A DNA stretch of 64,000 nucleotides from Labrys wisconsinensis (GCF_030814995.1 NZ_JAUSVX010000001.1:62001-126000), one strand, 5' to 3'; positions 9,283 through 17,966 are shown, numbered from the stretch's first letter. Made by a program: numbers and translations. The notes: generated by a model not told the origin, from the sequence alone.

Positions 9283-10254
9283 TCACGGCAGTCCGTCGGG
9301 ATGGGCGGCGAGCCAGGCCCTGGCCTGGTCGGCGCTGGTGTAGAGATCGACCGGGTTCGGCACGATCAGCGCGCCCTGGGGCTTCTTCTCCACCGCGTTC
9401 ACCGCCTGGGTCAGGGCGAGCTTGCCGAGGGCCTGGCCGGAGACGTCGACGGTGGCGCGCATCACGTCGCCGGCGACGATCTCCTGGGCGATCTCGGTGG
9501 TCATGTCCGAGCCGTAGGCGACCATGGTGCCGGCCTTGCCCTGGTTGCGGATGGCCTTGGCCGCGCCCAGGGAGGCGCCGCCGGACTCGCCCCAGAAGGC
9601 GTCTATGTCGGGATTGGCGGTGATGATCTTCTCGCCGGTCGTGATCGCCTTGTCGAGGATCGTCGCCTCCTGGTTGGCGACGATCTTGTAGCCCGGCACC
9701 TTCTCGCCCAGGGCCTTCTCGAAGCCCTTTCGGCGCTGCACGCAGACGTCGACGAACTCGCAGTTCAGGATGGCGATCTTCGGCTCCTTCTTGCCCGCCT
9801 TCTCGAAGTCGGCGGCGGCGACCTGGCCGATCTTGTAGCCGAAGGTGAAGGGGTCGCCGACCGCATAGGCGTAGACGTATTTCTTCATGTCGTCTTCGCG
9901 GATGCAGGTGTTGTAGCAGACGACCGGGACGCCGGCCTCGTTGGCGCGCTTGATCGCCTTGACCGAGCCCTCCGGCGAGACGGCGGAGACCACGATCACC
10001 TGCGCGCCGGCCGAGACCAGCCGGTCGATGAAGGAGGCTTCCTTGGCGACGTCGGCCGCGACATTGGTCTCGATGATCTGCAGGTTCTTGCCGAGCTCGG
10101 TGCCGCCGACCTGAACGCCCTTGCGCACGCCGGCATAGAAGCCCTGGGCATCGAGATAGGTGACGCCGACCACGAGATCGTCGGCCGCGCGAGCGGCGGC
10201 CGACATCGACGCGAGCACCGACAGCCCGAGCAGGCTGGCTTTCAGCAGTCTCAT
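9283..10254 (-). CDS. Periplasmic sugar-binding protein of ribose-type ABC importer
   Basis: A 323-residue exported protein of the periplasmic-binding-protein-like group 4. It has a signal peptide (MRLLKASLLGL to AAARA) and mature sequence beginning DDLVVGVTYLD. The ATG at 10254 has a good ribosome-binding site (GAGGA 6-7 bases upstream) and was preferred to a GTG at 10266. It captures the substrate for the importer encoded downstream and heads the leftward operon. The mature protein has a cysteine-rich middle (CYNTCIRED, NCEFVDVCVQR) that is unusual for ribose-binding proteins. Confidence 0.9.
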   Translation of the reverse strand: MRLLKASLLGLSVLASMSAAARAADDLVVGVTYLDAQGFYAGVRKGVQVGGTELGKNLQIIETNVAADVAKEASFIDRLVSAGAQVIVVSAVSPEGSVKAIKRANEAGVPVVCYNTCIREDDMKKYVYAYAVGDPFTFGYKIGQVAAADFEKAGKKEPKIAILNCEFVDVCVQRRKGFEKALGEKVPGYKIVANQEATILDKAITTGEKIITANPDIDAFWGESGGASLGAAKAIRNQGKAGTMVAYGSDMTTEIAQEIVAGDVMRATVDVSGQALGKLALTQAVNAVEKKPQGALIVPNPVDLYTSADQARAWLAAHPDGLP

Positions 10255-10572
10255 GGGGATCCTCACAGGTTGGCGTTCGTCCCGCGGGGCCGCTCCGGCG
10301 GCCCGTCATGATTCGGCGCGACCGTCAGGGGGCCGCGTTCACGTCGCCATCATCCCCGCGATTTTCGCGCCCTGTCAATCCGTGACCAGCCCGGGATCAG
10401 CTGAATCGAGCCGACATCTCGAAGTAAGATATTGATATATAATAATTTTATTTTTTTGATCTTCTGAAATTAAAATATGAAAGTTGACTGACAACAAAAA
10501 AGGCTGCAGTTTCGCTTGACGATCCCGATATGGATCGGGCTTCCTGCACACCCCACCACGGCGAACGACGGC
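10255..10572 (+). promoter_or_regulatory. AT-rich divergent promoter region between importer operon and rhamnose-type operon
   Basis: This 318-base interval separates two divergent operons. Bases 10427-10500 are strongly AT-rich against a very GC-rich background, with runs of T and A. It must hold promoters in both directions. A short dyad GTTGACTGACAAC at 10483-10495 is a candidate operator for one of the two FadR-type regulators, but this is a guess from symmetry only. Confidence 0.55.
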
Positions 10573-11319
10573 ATGTCGCTCCTCGATATCATCGAGCCCC
10601 TCAACCGGCGCTCCGCCGCCGAGCACGTCGCCGAGCGCATCCTGCGCCAGATCGGCGCGGGCACGCTCAGGGCCGGCGACAAGCTGCCGACCGAGCACGA
10701 GCTCGCCGCGGTGATGCAGGTGAGCCGGCCGGTGATCCGCGAGGCGCTGCGCGGCCTCTCCATCCTCGGCGTGGTCGAGAGCCGGCAGGGCGGGCGCTGC
10801 TACGTCACCGACCTCACCCCCGCCCGGCTGGTGGCGCCGCTGCAGATGGTCATCCCGCTCGACGACGACGCGGTCGACGCGCTCTACGAGGCGCGCATCG
10901 CCATCGAGGGCGAGCTGCTGCGCCTCGGCACGCCGCAGGCCGGCCCGGCCATTGCCAGGCTCGAGCGCATGGTGGCGAGCGGCTACGAGATGGCCGGCGA
11001 TCCCGTCGGCTTTCGCATCGTCGACCTCGAATTCCACCGCGCCCTGATGGGGCTGGCGGGCAATCCCTTTCTCGAGCGCGCCGCGCAGTCGCTCTACGAG
11101 CTCGGCATGGAGTACCGGCGCGTCGCCTCGGAAATATCGGGCGTCGTCGCCCGCAGCGCCGCCGAGCACGACGCCATCGTCGCGGCGCTGAAGCGGGGCG
11201 AGGCGGAGGCCGCGGTCGAGGCCCTGCGCGTGCATCTCGGCAGCATCCGCCGCACCACCGTCGAGGCGATGCGGATCGTGGGCCGAAACACGCCGGCGGG
11301 CGACACGCCGGGAACCTGA
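10573..11319 (+). CDS. FadR-subfamily GntR transcriptional regulator (rightward cluster)
   Basis: A 248-residue regulator with winged helix at about residues 12-78 (core VSRPVIREALRGL) and an FCD domain containing DLEFHRALMG and EHDAIVAAL. The ATG at 10573 matches the N-terminus of its paralogue at 3806-4543; a TTG at 10516 would add 19 residues that do not resemble the family. It is the first gene of a rightward operon with an SDR, L-rhamnonate dehydratase and a second SDR, and divergent to the ABC importer. It probably controls both operons, responding to a sugar acid. Direct evidence for the ligand is lacking. Confidence 0.88.
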   Translation: MSLLDIIEPLNRRSAAEHVAERILRQIGAGTLRAGDKLPTEHELAAVMQVSRPVIREALRGLSILGVVESRQGGRCYVTDLTPARLVAPLQMVIPLDDDAVDALYEARIAIEGELLRLGTPQAGPAIARLERMVASGYEMAGDPVGFRIVDLEFHRALMGLAGNPFLERAAQSLYELGMEYRRVASEISGVVARSAAEHDAIVAALKRGEAEAAVEALRVHLGSIRRTTVEAMRIVGRNTPAGDTPGT

Positions 11320-11369
11320 CGAAGTCGAGCGGCGCCACGGAGCGCCCGAGGGAGGAGAGGAGCGGCCCC

Positions 11370-12152
11370 ATGCTTCTGCAAGGCAAGAGCGTCGTCGTCA
11401 CCGGCGGCTCGCGCGGCATCGGCGCGGCCATTGCCGTCGCCGCTGCCCGGCACGGCGCCGACGTCGCCATCAACTATTGGGGCGAGAACGATGCCGGCTA
11501 CGGCCGCCGCGGCGCCGTGCAGGACGTGCTGGAAGAGATCCGCGCCGCCGGCCGGCGGGGCCTGGCGGTCGAGGGCGACGTCGCCGATCCCGCCACCGGC
11601 AAGGCGCTGGTCGCCGCCGCGGTCGAGGCCTTCGGCGGGGTCGACGTGCTCGCCTCCAATGCCGGCATCTGCCCGTTCCACGCCTTCCTCGACCTGCCGC
11701 CGGACCTCCTGCGCCACACCATGGAGGTCAACCTGCACGGCGCCTTCTACGTCGTGCAGGCGGCCGCCAACCAGATGAAGGCGCAGGGGAAGGGCGGCGC
11801 CATCGTCGCCACCTCCTCGATCAGCGCCCTGGTCGGCGGCGGCCTGCAGACCCACTACACCCCGACCAAGGCCGGCGTGCATTCGCTGATGCAGTCCTGC
11901 GCCATCGCGCTCGGGCCCGACGGCATCCGCTGCAATTCGGTGCTGCCCGGCGCGATCCTGACCGACCTCAACAAGGACGACCTCTCCTCGCCCGACAAGC
12001 TCGACTATTTCAACAGGCGCATCCCGCTCGGCCGGCTCGGCGAGCCCGACGACGTGGCGGACTGCGTCGTCTTCCTCGCCTCCGACATGGCGCGCTACGT
12101 CACCGGCGCGGCGCTGCTGGTCGACGGCGGCATGTTCGTCAACCTGCAATAG
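11370..12152 (+). CDS. SDR oxidoreductase, probable L-rhamnose (aldose) 1-dehydrogenase
   Basis: A 260-residue classical short-chain dehydrogenase. The cofactor motif TGGSRGIGAAI is at residues 11-21, NAG is in ASNAGICPF, and the catalytic Ser and Tyr-xxx-Lys are in ATSSIS and HYTPTKAG. A strong ribosome-binding site (GGAGGAGAGG) precedes the ATG. It is followed by L-rhamnonate dehydratase, so the most economical role is oxidation of the C1 hydroxyl of L-rhamnose to the lactone, the first step of the non-phosphorylating pathway. The specific sugar is inference from the neighbour; related SDRs act on other aldoses. Confidence 0.75.
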   Translation: MLLQGKSVVVTGGSRGIGAAIAVAAARHGADVAINYWGENDAGYGRRGAVQDVLEEIRAAGRRGLAVEGDVADPATGKALVAAAVEAFGGVDVLASNAGICPFHAFLDLPPDLLRHTMEVNLHGAFYVVQAAANQMKAQGKGGAIVATSSISALVGGGLQTHYTPTKAGVHSLMQSCAIALGPDGIRCNSVLPGAILTDLNKDDLSSPDKLDYFNRRIPLGRLGEPDDVADCVVFLASDMARYVTGAALLVDGGMFVNLQ

Positions 12153-12187
12153 CGGCGCGCCGCTCTTGCGCAATAGCGGCGCGCCGC
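12146..12187 (+). repeat. 18-base tandem direct repeat spanning a stop codon
   Basis: Bases 12146-12163 and 12170-12187 are identical (GCAATAGCGGCGCGCCGC), giving a 24-base period. The first copy includes the stop codon of the SDR gene, so the stop is duplicated in the spacer before the dehydratase gene. It looks like a recent slippage duplication. Confidence 0.9.
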
Positions 12188-12207
12188 GCCCATCCCGAGG
12201 ACAGGCC

Positions 12208-13398
12208 ATGGCTTCGCCCCGCATCGTCGACATCCGCACCTACCTGGTCGAAGGCACCGGCGACGGCGGCGACTATCACCGCCAGAAGGGCGGCCACTGG
12301 ATCATCGACAGCCTGATCGCCAACCCGATGTCGGGCTACCAGCCCTACAAGGCCTCGCGCCTGAGCTGGGGCATCGACGTGCTCGGCTCGATCCTGGTCG
12401 AGATCGAGGACGATCGCGGCCATGTCGGCTTCGCCACCGGCTTCGGCGGCCCGCCGGCCTGCTGGCTGATCGAGAAGCATTTCCGCCGCTTTCTCCATGG
12501 GGCGGATCCGCGCGATACCAACATGCTGTGGGACCAGATGTTCAGGGCCAGCATGTTCTACGGCCGCAAGGGCCTGCCGCTCGCCACCATCAGCGTGGTC
12601 GACCTCGCCCTGTGGGACCTCATCGGCAAGCTGCGCCAGGAGCCGGTCTACAAGCTGATCGGCGGGCGCACCAAGCCGGACATCGGCTTCTACTGCACCG
12701 GGCCGCTGCCGGCCGAGGCCAGGCGCATGGGCTTTTGGGGCGGCAAGGTGCCGCTGCCGCATGGTCCAGCCGATGGTCCATCGGGCGTCAAGGCCAACCG
12801 CGCCTTCCTCGCCGCCCATCGCGAGGCGGCCGGCCCCGACTTCCCGCTGATGGTCGACTGCTACATGGCGCTGACCGTGCCCTATGCCATCGAAGTGGCC
12901 AGCGCCTGCGCCGACCTCGACATCCATTGGTGGGAGGAGGTGCTGCATCCCGACGACTTCGACGGCTTCGTCCATCTCAAGCGCGCCCTGCCGACGGTGA
13001 AATGGACCACCGGCGAGCACGAATATTCGCGCTACGGCTTCCGCAAGCTGATCGAGCAGCGCGCGGTCGACATCCTGCAGCCCGACGTGATGTGGGCGGG
13101 CGGCCTGACCGAGCTCGTCCGCATCGCCGCCCATGCCGCGGCCTACGACGTGCCGGTCGTGCCGCATGGCAGCGGCCCCTACAGCTACCATTTCGTGATG
13201 TCGCAGCCCAACGCGCCCTTCTGTGAATATGTCGCCAACAGCCCGGACGGGCGCAGCGTCAGGCCGGTGTTCGGCAATCTCTTCACCAACGAGCCGGTGC
13301 CGCGGGACGGACGGCTTGACGTTTCCGACGCGCCGGGCTTCGGTCTCGAGCTCGCCCCGGATGCGTCGCTCGTCCGCTTCGACGCCGCCCAAGCCTGA
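12208..13398 (+). CDS. rhmD: L-rhamnonate dehydratase (enolase superfamily)
   Basis: A 396-residue enolase-superfamily acid sugar dehydratase. The diagnostic family stretch GGKVPLPHGPADGPSG is present near residue 190. Metal ligands are visible as the Asp in LMVDCYMAL, the Glu in WWEEVLHPDD and the Glu in TTGEHEYSRYGF; the general acid/base His is in VPHGSGPYSYHF. The enzyme removes water from L-rhamnonate to give 2-keto-3-deoxy-L-rhamnonate. The ATG at 12208 gives the usual family length. It sits between two SDR genes that fit the preceding and following oxidations. It is the firmest clue to the substrate of this island. Confidence 0.88.
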   Translation: MASPRIVDIRTYLVEGTGDGGDYHRQKGGHWIIDSLIANPMSGYQPYKASRLSWGIDVLGSILVEIEDDRGHVGFATGFGGPPACWLIEKHFRRFLHGADPRDTNMLWDQMFRASMFYGRKGLPLATISVVDLALWDLIGKLRQEPVYKLIGGRTKPDIGFYCTGPLPAEARRMGFWGGKVPLPHGPADGPSGVKANRAFLAAHREAAGPDFPLMVDCYMALTVPYAIEVASACADLDIHWWEEVLHPDDFDGFVHLKRALPTVKWTTGEHEYSRYGFRKLIEQRAVDILQPDVMWAGGLTELVRIAAHAAAYDVPVVPHGSGPYSYHFVMSQPNAPFCEYVANSPDGRSVRPVFGNLFTNEPVPRDGRLDVSDAPGFGLELAPDASLVRFDAAQA

Positions 13399-13417
13399 TC
13401 AACCCGAGGAAGCAGCC

Positions 13418-14167
13418 ATGACCTTCAGCCACCGTTTCGCCGGCCGCGGCGCCATCATCACCGGCGGCGCCTCCGGCATCGGCCTCGCCGCGGCGCGGCG
13501 CATCGTCGCGGAAGGCGGCAGCGTCTGCATCTGGGACGTGGACGCGGCTCAGATCGACGCGGCCAGGGCCGAGCTCGGGCCGAAGGCGCACGGCATCCGC
13601 GTCAACGTCGCCGCGGCCGAGGAGGTCGAGCGCGCCGCGGCCGAGGCGCAAGGCCATCTCGGCCGGATCGACGTGCTGGTGTGCAGCGCCGGCGTCGCCG
13701 GCAAGAACGCCCCGGTGGTCGACTACCCCATCGACGAGTGGAAGCGGGTGTTCGACATCAACGTCCACGGCCTGTTCTACTGCAACCGCTTCGTCGCGCC
13801 GAAGATGGTCGAGAACGGCTATGGCCGCATCGTCAACATCGCCTCGATCGCCGGCAAGGAGGGCAACCCCACCGCCTCGGCCTATTCGGCATCGAAAGCC
13901 GCCGTGGTCGGCTTCACCAAGTCGCTCGGCAAGGAGCTGGCTCAGACCGGCGTGGTGGTCAACACCATCACCCCGGCCACCGTCGACACGCCGATCCTGA
14001 CGCAGGTGAGCCAGGCCCATATCGATTATATGCGCTCCAAGATCCCCATGGGCCGCTTCGGCACGGTGGACGAGCTCGCCGCCATCATCACCTGGCTCGC
14101 CAGCGAGGAATGCTCCTTCTCGACCGGCGCGGTGTTCGACGTCTCCGGCGGCCGCGCGACCTATTGA
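13418..14167 (+). CDS. SDR oxidoreductase, probable 2-keto-3-deoxy-L-rhamnonate dehydrogenase
   Basis: A 249-residue classical SDR: cofactor loop TGGASGIGLAAAR near residue 14, NNAG-equivalent CSAGVAGKN, catalytic Ser in NIASIAGKEG and YSASKAAVVG as Tyr-xxx-Lys. Bacterial non-phosphorylating L-rhamnose pathways use an SDR to oxidise the C4 hydroxyl of 2-keto-3-deoxy-L-rhamnonate before hydrolysis to pyruvate and lactate. Its place directly after the dehydratase gene (ribosome-binding site CGAGGAAGC, gap 19 bases) makes this the best guess. The following hydrolase and the lactonase are not in the window. Confidence 0.72.
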   Translation: MTFSHRFAGRGAIITGGASGIGLAAARRIVAEGGSVCIWDVDAAQIDAARAELGPKAHGIRVNVAAAEEVERAAAEAQGHLGRIDVLVCSAGVAGKNAPVVDYPIDEWKRVFDINVHGLFYCNRFVAPKMVENGYGRIVNIASIAGKEGNPTASAYSASKAAVVGFTKSLGKELAQTGVVVNTITPATVDTPILTQVSQAHIDYMRSKIPMGRFGTVDELAAIITWLASEECSFSTGAVFDVSGGRATY

Positions 14168-14181
14168 AGCGGCACCGGGCG

Positions 14182-14640
14182 ATGGCGAGCTTCACCATCC
14201 GTCCCCTGGCCAGGGCGGACCACGCGCAATGGCTGCCGCTCTGGGACGGATACAATGCGTTCTACGGCCGCTCGGGCGCGACCGCGCTCGACTCGGCCGT
14301 CACGGCGATGACCTGGAGCCGCTTCTTCGACGCCTACGAGCCGATGCACGCGCTGGTGGCGGACGAGGCGGGCCGGCTCATCGGCCTCACGCACTACCTC
14401 TTCCATCGCAGCACCACGGCGATCGAGCCGATCTGCTACCTGCAGGACCTGTTCACCGGCGAGGCCGCGCGCGGCAGGGGTGTCGGCGGGGCCCTGATCC
14501 AGGCGGTCTGCGAGCAGGCCCGGCTCGCCGGGTCGCCGCGCGTCTATTGGCAGACCCACGAGACCAACAGCACCGCCAGGCGGCTCTACGATCAGGTGGC
14601 GGAACGCTCCGGCTTCCTGGTCTATCGCAAGATGCTGTGA
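14182..14640 (+). CDS. GNAT-family N-acetyltransferase
   Basis: A 152-residue GNAT protein. Motif A, which binds acetyl-CoA, is GEAARGRGVGGALIQAVCEQA near residues 93-113; the C-terminal VYWQTHETNSTARRLYDQV is the usual beta6-alpha4 segment with the tyrosine. It starts 14 bases after the upstream SDR stop, so it is probably on the same transcript, though no catabolic role is obvious. The acceptor is unknown. Confidence 0.85.
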   Translation: MASFTIRPLARADHAQWLPLWDGYNAFYGRSGATALDSAVTAMTWSRFFDAYEPMHALVADEAGRLIGLTHYLFHRSTTAIEPICYLQDLFTGEAARGRGVGGALIQAVCEQARLAGSPRVYWQTHETNSTARRLYDQVAERSGFLVYRKML

Positions 14641-14763
14641 GGCCGGGGTCGGCTGCGGACTTGATTCTGCGGCGCAGGCGCGCTTGGCTGGTCCCCAGAA
14701 GGCCGCCGTGAATCGTTTCACGCGCGGCTCGCCGATCGGGATCGGACAAGGGAGGATGTCGTC

Positions 14764-15789
14764 ATGAAGGCCGTGCGCCTCGAAGAGATCGAGCAGCTTT
14801 TCCTGCGGGAGGTCGAAAGGCCCGTGCCCGGGCCGGACGACCTGCTCGTCCGCGTCGAGGCCTCGGGCATCTGCGGCACCGACCGCCATCTCCTGCACGG
14901 CGAATTCCCCAGCACGCCGCCGGTGACGCTCGGCCACGAGTTCAGCGGCATCGTCGAGGCGGTGGGCAGCGCCGTCCTCGGCTTCCGGCCGGGGATGCGG
15001 GTGACGGGTGACCCCAACATCGTCTGCGGGCACTGCGTCCACTGCCATGCCGGGCGGATCAACCTGTGCCAGAACCTGCGCGCCATCGGCATCCACCGCG
15101 ATGGCGCCCTGGCCGACTACGTCATCGTGCCGCAGAAGCAGGCGCACGAATTGCCGCTGTCGCTGAAGCCGGACTACGGCGCCTTCTGCGAGCCGCTCGC
15201 CTGCTGCCTGCACGGCATCGACGTCGCCGGGATCAAGGCCGGCTCCTCCGTCGTGGTGCTCGGCGGCGGCGTCATCGGCCTGCTCACCGTGCAGCTCGCG
15301 CGCCTGGCCGGCGCGACGCGCGTGGTCCTGGTGACGCGCCAGGCGTCCAAGCGGCGCCTGGCCGAGGAGATCGGCGCCACCGCCAGCTTCGATCCGACCG
15401 CGGGCGACGCCGCCGCCGGCATCGCCGGGCCGGACGGCCTGCTGCCGGGCGGCGCCGACGTGGTGATCGAATGCGCCGGCGTGGCCGAGACCATGGAAGA
15501 GATGCCGCGTCTCGCCCGACCCGGCGGCACGCTGGTCGTGCTCGGCGTCATGGCCAAGGGCGAGAAGATACAGATCGAGCCCTTCGACATCCTGTTCCGG
15601 GAGCTCCGGATCCTCGGCTCCTTCATCAACCCGTTCGTGCACCGGCGCGCCGCCGACCTGATCATCTCAGGCGCGATCAAGGTCGAGCCGCTGATCACCC
15701 GGCGCGTCAGCCTGGAGGAGGTGCCCGAGGTGATCCGCAACCCGGCCCGGCCGGGCGAGGTCAAGGTGCTGTTCATGCCGTCGGCGTGA
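14764..15789 (+). CDS. Zinc-dependent polyol/sugar dehydrogenase (MDR family)
   Basis: A 341-residue medium-chain dehydrogenase with catalytic zinc ligands in GICGTDRHLLHG and LGHEFSG, structural zinc cysteines in CGHCVHCHAGRINLC, and Rossmann loop VLGGGVIGLLTVQLA near residue 165. It resembles sorbitol/L-iditol and arabitol-type dehydrogenases. It is separated by 123 bases from the acetyltransferase gene, so it may have its own promoter, but its position at the edge of the sugar island suggests a related catabolic role. It is not close enough to the other MDR gene at 2716-3765 to be a recent duplicate. Confidence 0.82.
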   Translation: MKAVRLEEIEQLFLREVERPVPGPDDLLVRVEASGICGTDRHLLHGEFPSTPPVTLGHEFSGIVEAVGSAVLGFRPGMRVTGDPNIVCGHCVHCHAGRINLCQNLRAIGIHRDGALADYVIVPQKQAHELPLSLKPDYGAFCEPLACCLHGIDVAGIKAGSSVVVLGGGVIGLLTVQLARLAGATRVVLVTRQASKRRLAEEIGATASFDPTAGDAAAGIAGPDGLLPGGADVVIECAGVAETMEEMPRLARPGGTLVVLGVMAKGEKIQIEPFDILFRELRILGSFINPFVHRRAADLIISGAIKVEPLITRRVSLEEVPEVIRNPARPGEVKVLFMPSA

Positions 15790-15856
15790 GGACAGGATCG
15801 GTCGGGCGCCTGAGCGTCACCCACTCGGCACCGGTCAAGGACCGGGGCCGATGGTC

Positions 15857-16780
15857 TCAGTCGAACAGGCGCAGCTGCTGCAGGGCGTCGGCGACGTCGA
15901 GCAGCATCGGCACGAAGCCGAGATAGCGCTTCCAGTCGAACAGGCCGATGCCCCCCTCCTCGATCGAGCCGTGGATGAAGTAGCGCACGCCCTCCGCGCA
16001 GGGGTGGTCGCGCTCCAGCAGCCATTCCATGATGTCGAACATCAGCATCTTGGTGACGCCGTCGGTCAGCGCCGCGCCATGGCCGATGAAGCTCTCCACC
16101 CGCACGAGATCGCCGGAGCGCATCAGCTTGGCGAAGGCGGCCAGGCGCTCGCCCCCGCTCTCGTCGACGTGGAAGGCGCCCCAGGTGAGCCGCCAGTGCC
16201 GCGGACAGGACGGCCAGACCATCGGCTTGCGGGTGTCGACCAGGTCGGGCCGCGGCGCGATCAGCGACGCCCAGACCAGGATGCCCTTGGAGCGCCGCGG
16301 CTTCGAGCCCGTCAGCTCGTAGAGGCTGCGCTCATAGGACTTCGCGCCGATGAAGCGCGAGACATAGCCGAGCCGGCGCGCCTTGTTGGCGGAGCGGTGG
16401 TACTTGCCTTGCGTCAGCTTGGAGACCTGCTTGCGCCAGGCCATGAAGTCCGGAAACGCGTTGAGGTCGATCACGGCCGCGGTCTGGGTCAGGGCCTGCG
16501 CCACCGGCGCGCCGGCCCGCATCCGCGCCAGCGGCCGGACCGCATCCCAGCTCGGGCGGACGAACACGGCGAGGCTCCTGCAGGCGCAGCCGTCGCGCAG
16601 ATGCAGCCGCGCGACGGGCAGCGGCGAGCGGCTCGTCAGCCCGTATTTGTGCAGGCGCGACTTGCGCACCGCGTGGAGCGGCCACTGGAAGCTGCGTTTC
16701 CACGTCGCCTTGGCCTTCCGCCAGGCCCGGTTCAGTGCCGGTACGCCCGCGAGTCGGGACAGGAGGAAAGGAGAGTGCAT
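15857..16780 (-). CDS. Unassigned protein, possibly GNAT/FemAB-like
   Basis: A 307-residue protein I do not recognise. The N-terminal third is rich in basic and aromatic residues. The middle has FPDFMAWRKQVSKLTQGK followed by a cluster of basic residues and ARRLGYVSRFIG, which faintly recalls acyl-CoA N-acyltransferase or FemAB-like folds. No membrane span or signal peptide is evident. The ATG at 16780 has only a weak ribosome-binding site. It lies 91 bases downstream of the hydrolase-like/TPR gene on the same strand and the two may act together, perhaps on a cell-surface product; that is speculation. Confidence 0.6.
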   Translation of the reverse strand: MHSPFLLSRLAGVPALNRAWRKAKATWKRSFQWPLHAVRKSRLHKYGLTSRSPLPVARLHLRDGCACRSLAVFVRPSWDAVRPLARMRAGAPVAQALTQTAAVIDLNAFPDFMAWRKQVSKLTQGKYHRSANKARRLGYVSRFIGAKSYERSLYELTGSKPRRSKGILVWASLIAPRPDLVDTRKPMVWPSCPRHWRLTWGAFHVDESGGERLAAFAKLMRSGDLVRVESFIGHGAALTDGVTKMLMFDIMEWLLERDHPCAEGVRYFIHGSIEEGGIGLFDWKRYLGFVPMLLDVADALQQLRLFD

Positions 16781-16871
16781 GCGCCTCGATCTCGATCAGC
16801 TGCTGATCACCCGCCGACGGCGCACTGTCAATCCTCGCCGCCGGCCGGCTCCCCCCGCCCGCACCAGGCCG

Positions 16872-17966
16872 TCAGGCCGCGCCCGCATGGTCCGTCACGC
16901 TCGCGTGGCGGTCCAGCCAGGCCCGATAGACCCGGTTCGCCGGACTGATCGCCGCAGCCTTGCGGGCAAAGCGCAGCGCTTCCTCGCACCGATCCTGCCG
17001 CATCAGCAGCTGCGCCATCTGGTAATAGCCGTGCGGCAGGCCGGGCTTCAGCTCGATCAGCCTGAACAGGGCCGTCTCCGCCGCCGCGAGATCGCCCGCA
17101 TCGACATGCGCCAGCGCAACGCCGATATGGGCCGAGACGTCGGTGGCACCGAGGGCCGTCGCCCGCTCGAGCGCCCATTTGCGCAGGCCCGCCCGCCGCC
17201 GGCCCGCCAGGCGCGACAATTCGACGTGGTACTGGCCGAGCCCGCGCTGCGTGCGGCGCTTGCGCGCGAAGGCCTGCGCGTCGAAACGCCCGGCCAGCAT
17301 GTCGGCAAGCAGCTCCTGCAACAGCCCGGTGCGGGCCAGCCACAGCGGGCTCGCCCGGCCGATGAGCGGCACGCGCAGCCGCACCAGCGACTCCGGCGGC
17401 AGGCGCTCGACATGCAGGCGATCGCAATGGCCGAGCGAATCATAGACGACATGGATGCGCCCCGCGCTCCGGGCGAACCGGGCCGCATCGGAGAAGTCGC
17501 CGTCCCAGTCGAGCCCGGCCGCTTCGGGATAGCGCATGTCCCAGGGCACGATCCGCGGGTCCAGGGTGGATTGGGGGCTGAAGGCGATCACCTCGGCGCC
17601 CGGCACGGCATCCGCGAAGGCCAGCGCAGCAAAGCCGCCCATCAGCCCGCCGGTGAGGACGATGCGATCGAACCCGCCGAGGAAGGTGGCGAAGTCCTGC
17701 GACCGCAGGAAGGCGTGCAGCGCCTCGCCGCGATACCAGTCCGTCCCGACCGGCTTGACGCCGGCCACCGAGACGCCGCTCGGCGCCAGCCAGCGCAATC
17801 CCCAGGGCTCGGCCGCCCTCGCCGCCTCCAGGCTGCCGGCGCCCGTCGACGCGAAGGTGAGGACGAGGGTGCTCGAGCCGGGTGTGAAGTCGATGACATA
17901 GTCGCTGCCGATCGTCTTCTGCAGATACAGGGCCTTGCTCGGGTAGGCCCCGGCGGTTTCGAACAT
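16872..17966 (-). CDS. Alpha/beta-hydrolase-like protein with C-terminal TPR repeats, nucleophile missing
   Basis: A 364-residue protein. Residues 30-220 follow an alpha/beta-hydrolase pattern (VLTFASTGAG, then IVLTGGLMGGFAALAFA as the elbow). Residues 285-355 look like two tetratricopeptide repeats (AHIGVALAHVDAGDLAAAE, HGYYQMAQLLMRQDRCEEA). At the elbow, where active enzymes have GxSMGG, this protein has GGLMGG (residues 106-111), so the serine is replaced by leucine and it may be non-catalytic. An upstream ATG at 18062 would place the start in a palindromic repeat; the ATG at 17966 was chosen. No function can be assigned. Confidence 0.65.
   Translation of the reverse strand: MFETAGAYPSKALYLQKTIGSDYVIDFTPGSSTLVLTFASTGAGSLEAARAAEPWGLRWLAPSGVSVAGVKPVGTDWYRGEALHAFLRSQDFATFLGGFDRIVLTGGLMGGFAALAFADAVPGAEVIAFSPQSTLDPRIVPWDMRYPEAAGLDWDGDFSDAARFARSAGRIHVVYDSLGHCDRLHVERLPPESLVRLRVPLIGRASPLWLARTGLLQELLADMLAGRFDAQAFARKRRTQRGLGQYHVELSRLAGRRRAGLRKWALERATALGATDVSAHIGVALAHVDAGDLAAAETALFRLIELKPGLPHGYYQMAQLLMRQDRCEEALRFARKAAAISPANRVYRAWLDRHASVTDHAGAA

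Noticed and set aside
6637-9623. Very long open frames on both strands over the ABC importer genes (for example 6639-9623 plus, 6637-9243 minus)
   Set aside because: They have low-complexity Arg/Ala/Asp-rich translations typical of antisense or shifted frames in GC-rich DNA, while the ABC permease and ATPase frames show clear family motifs.
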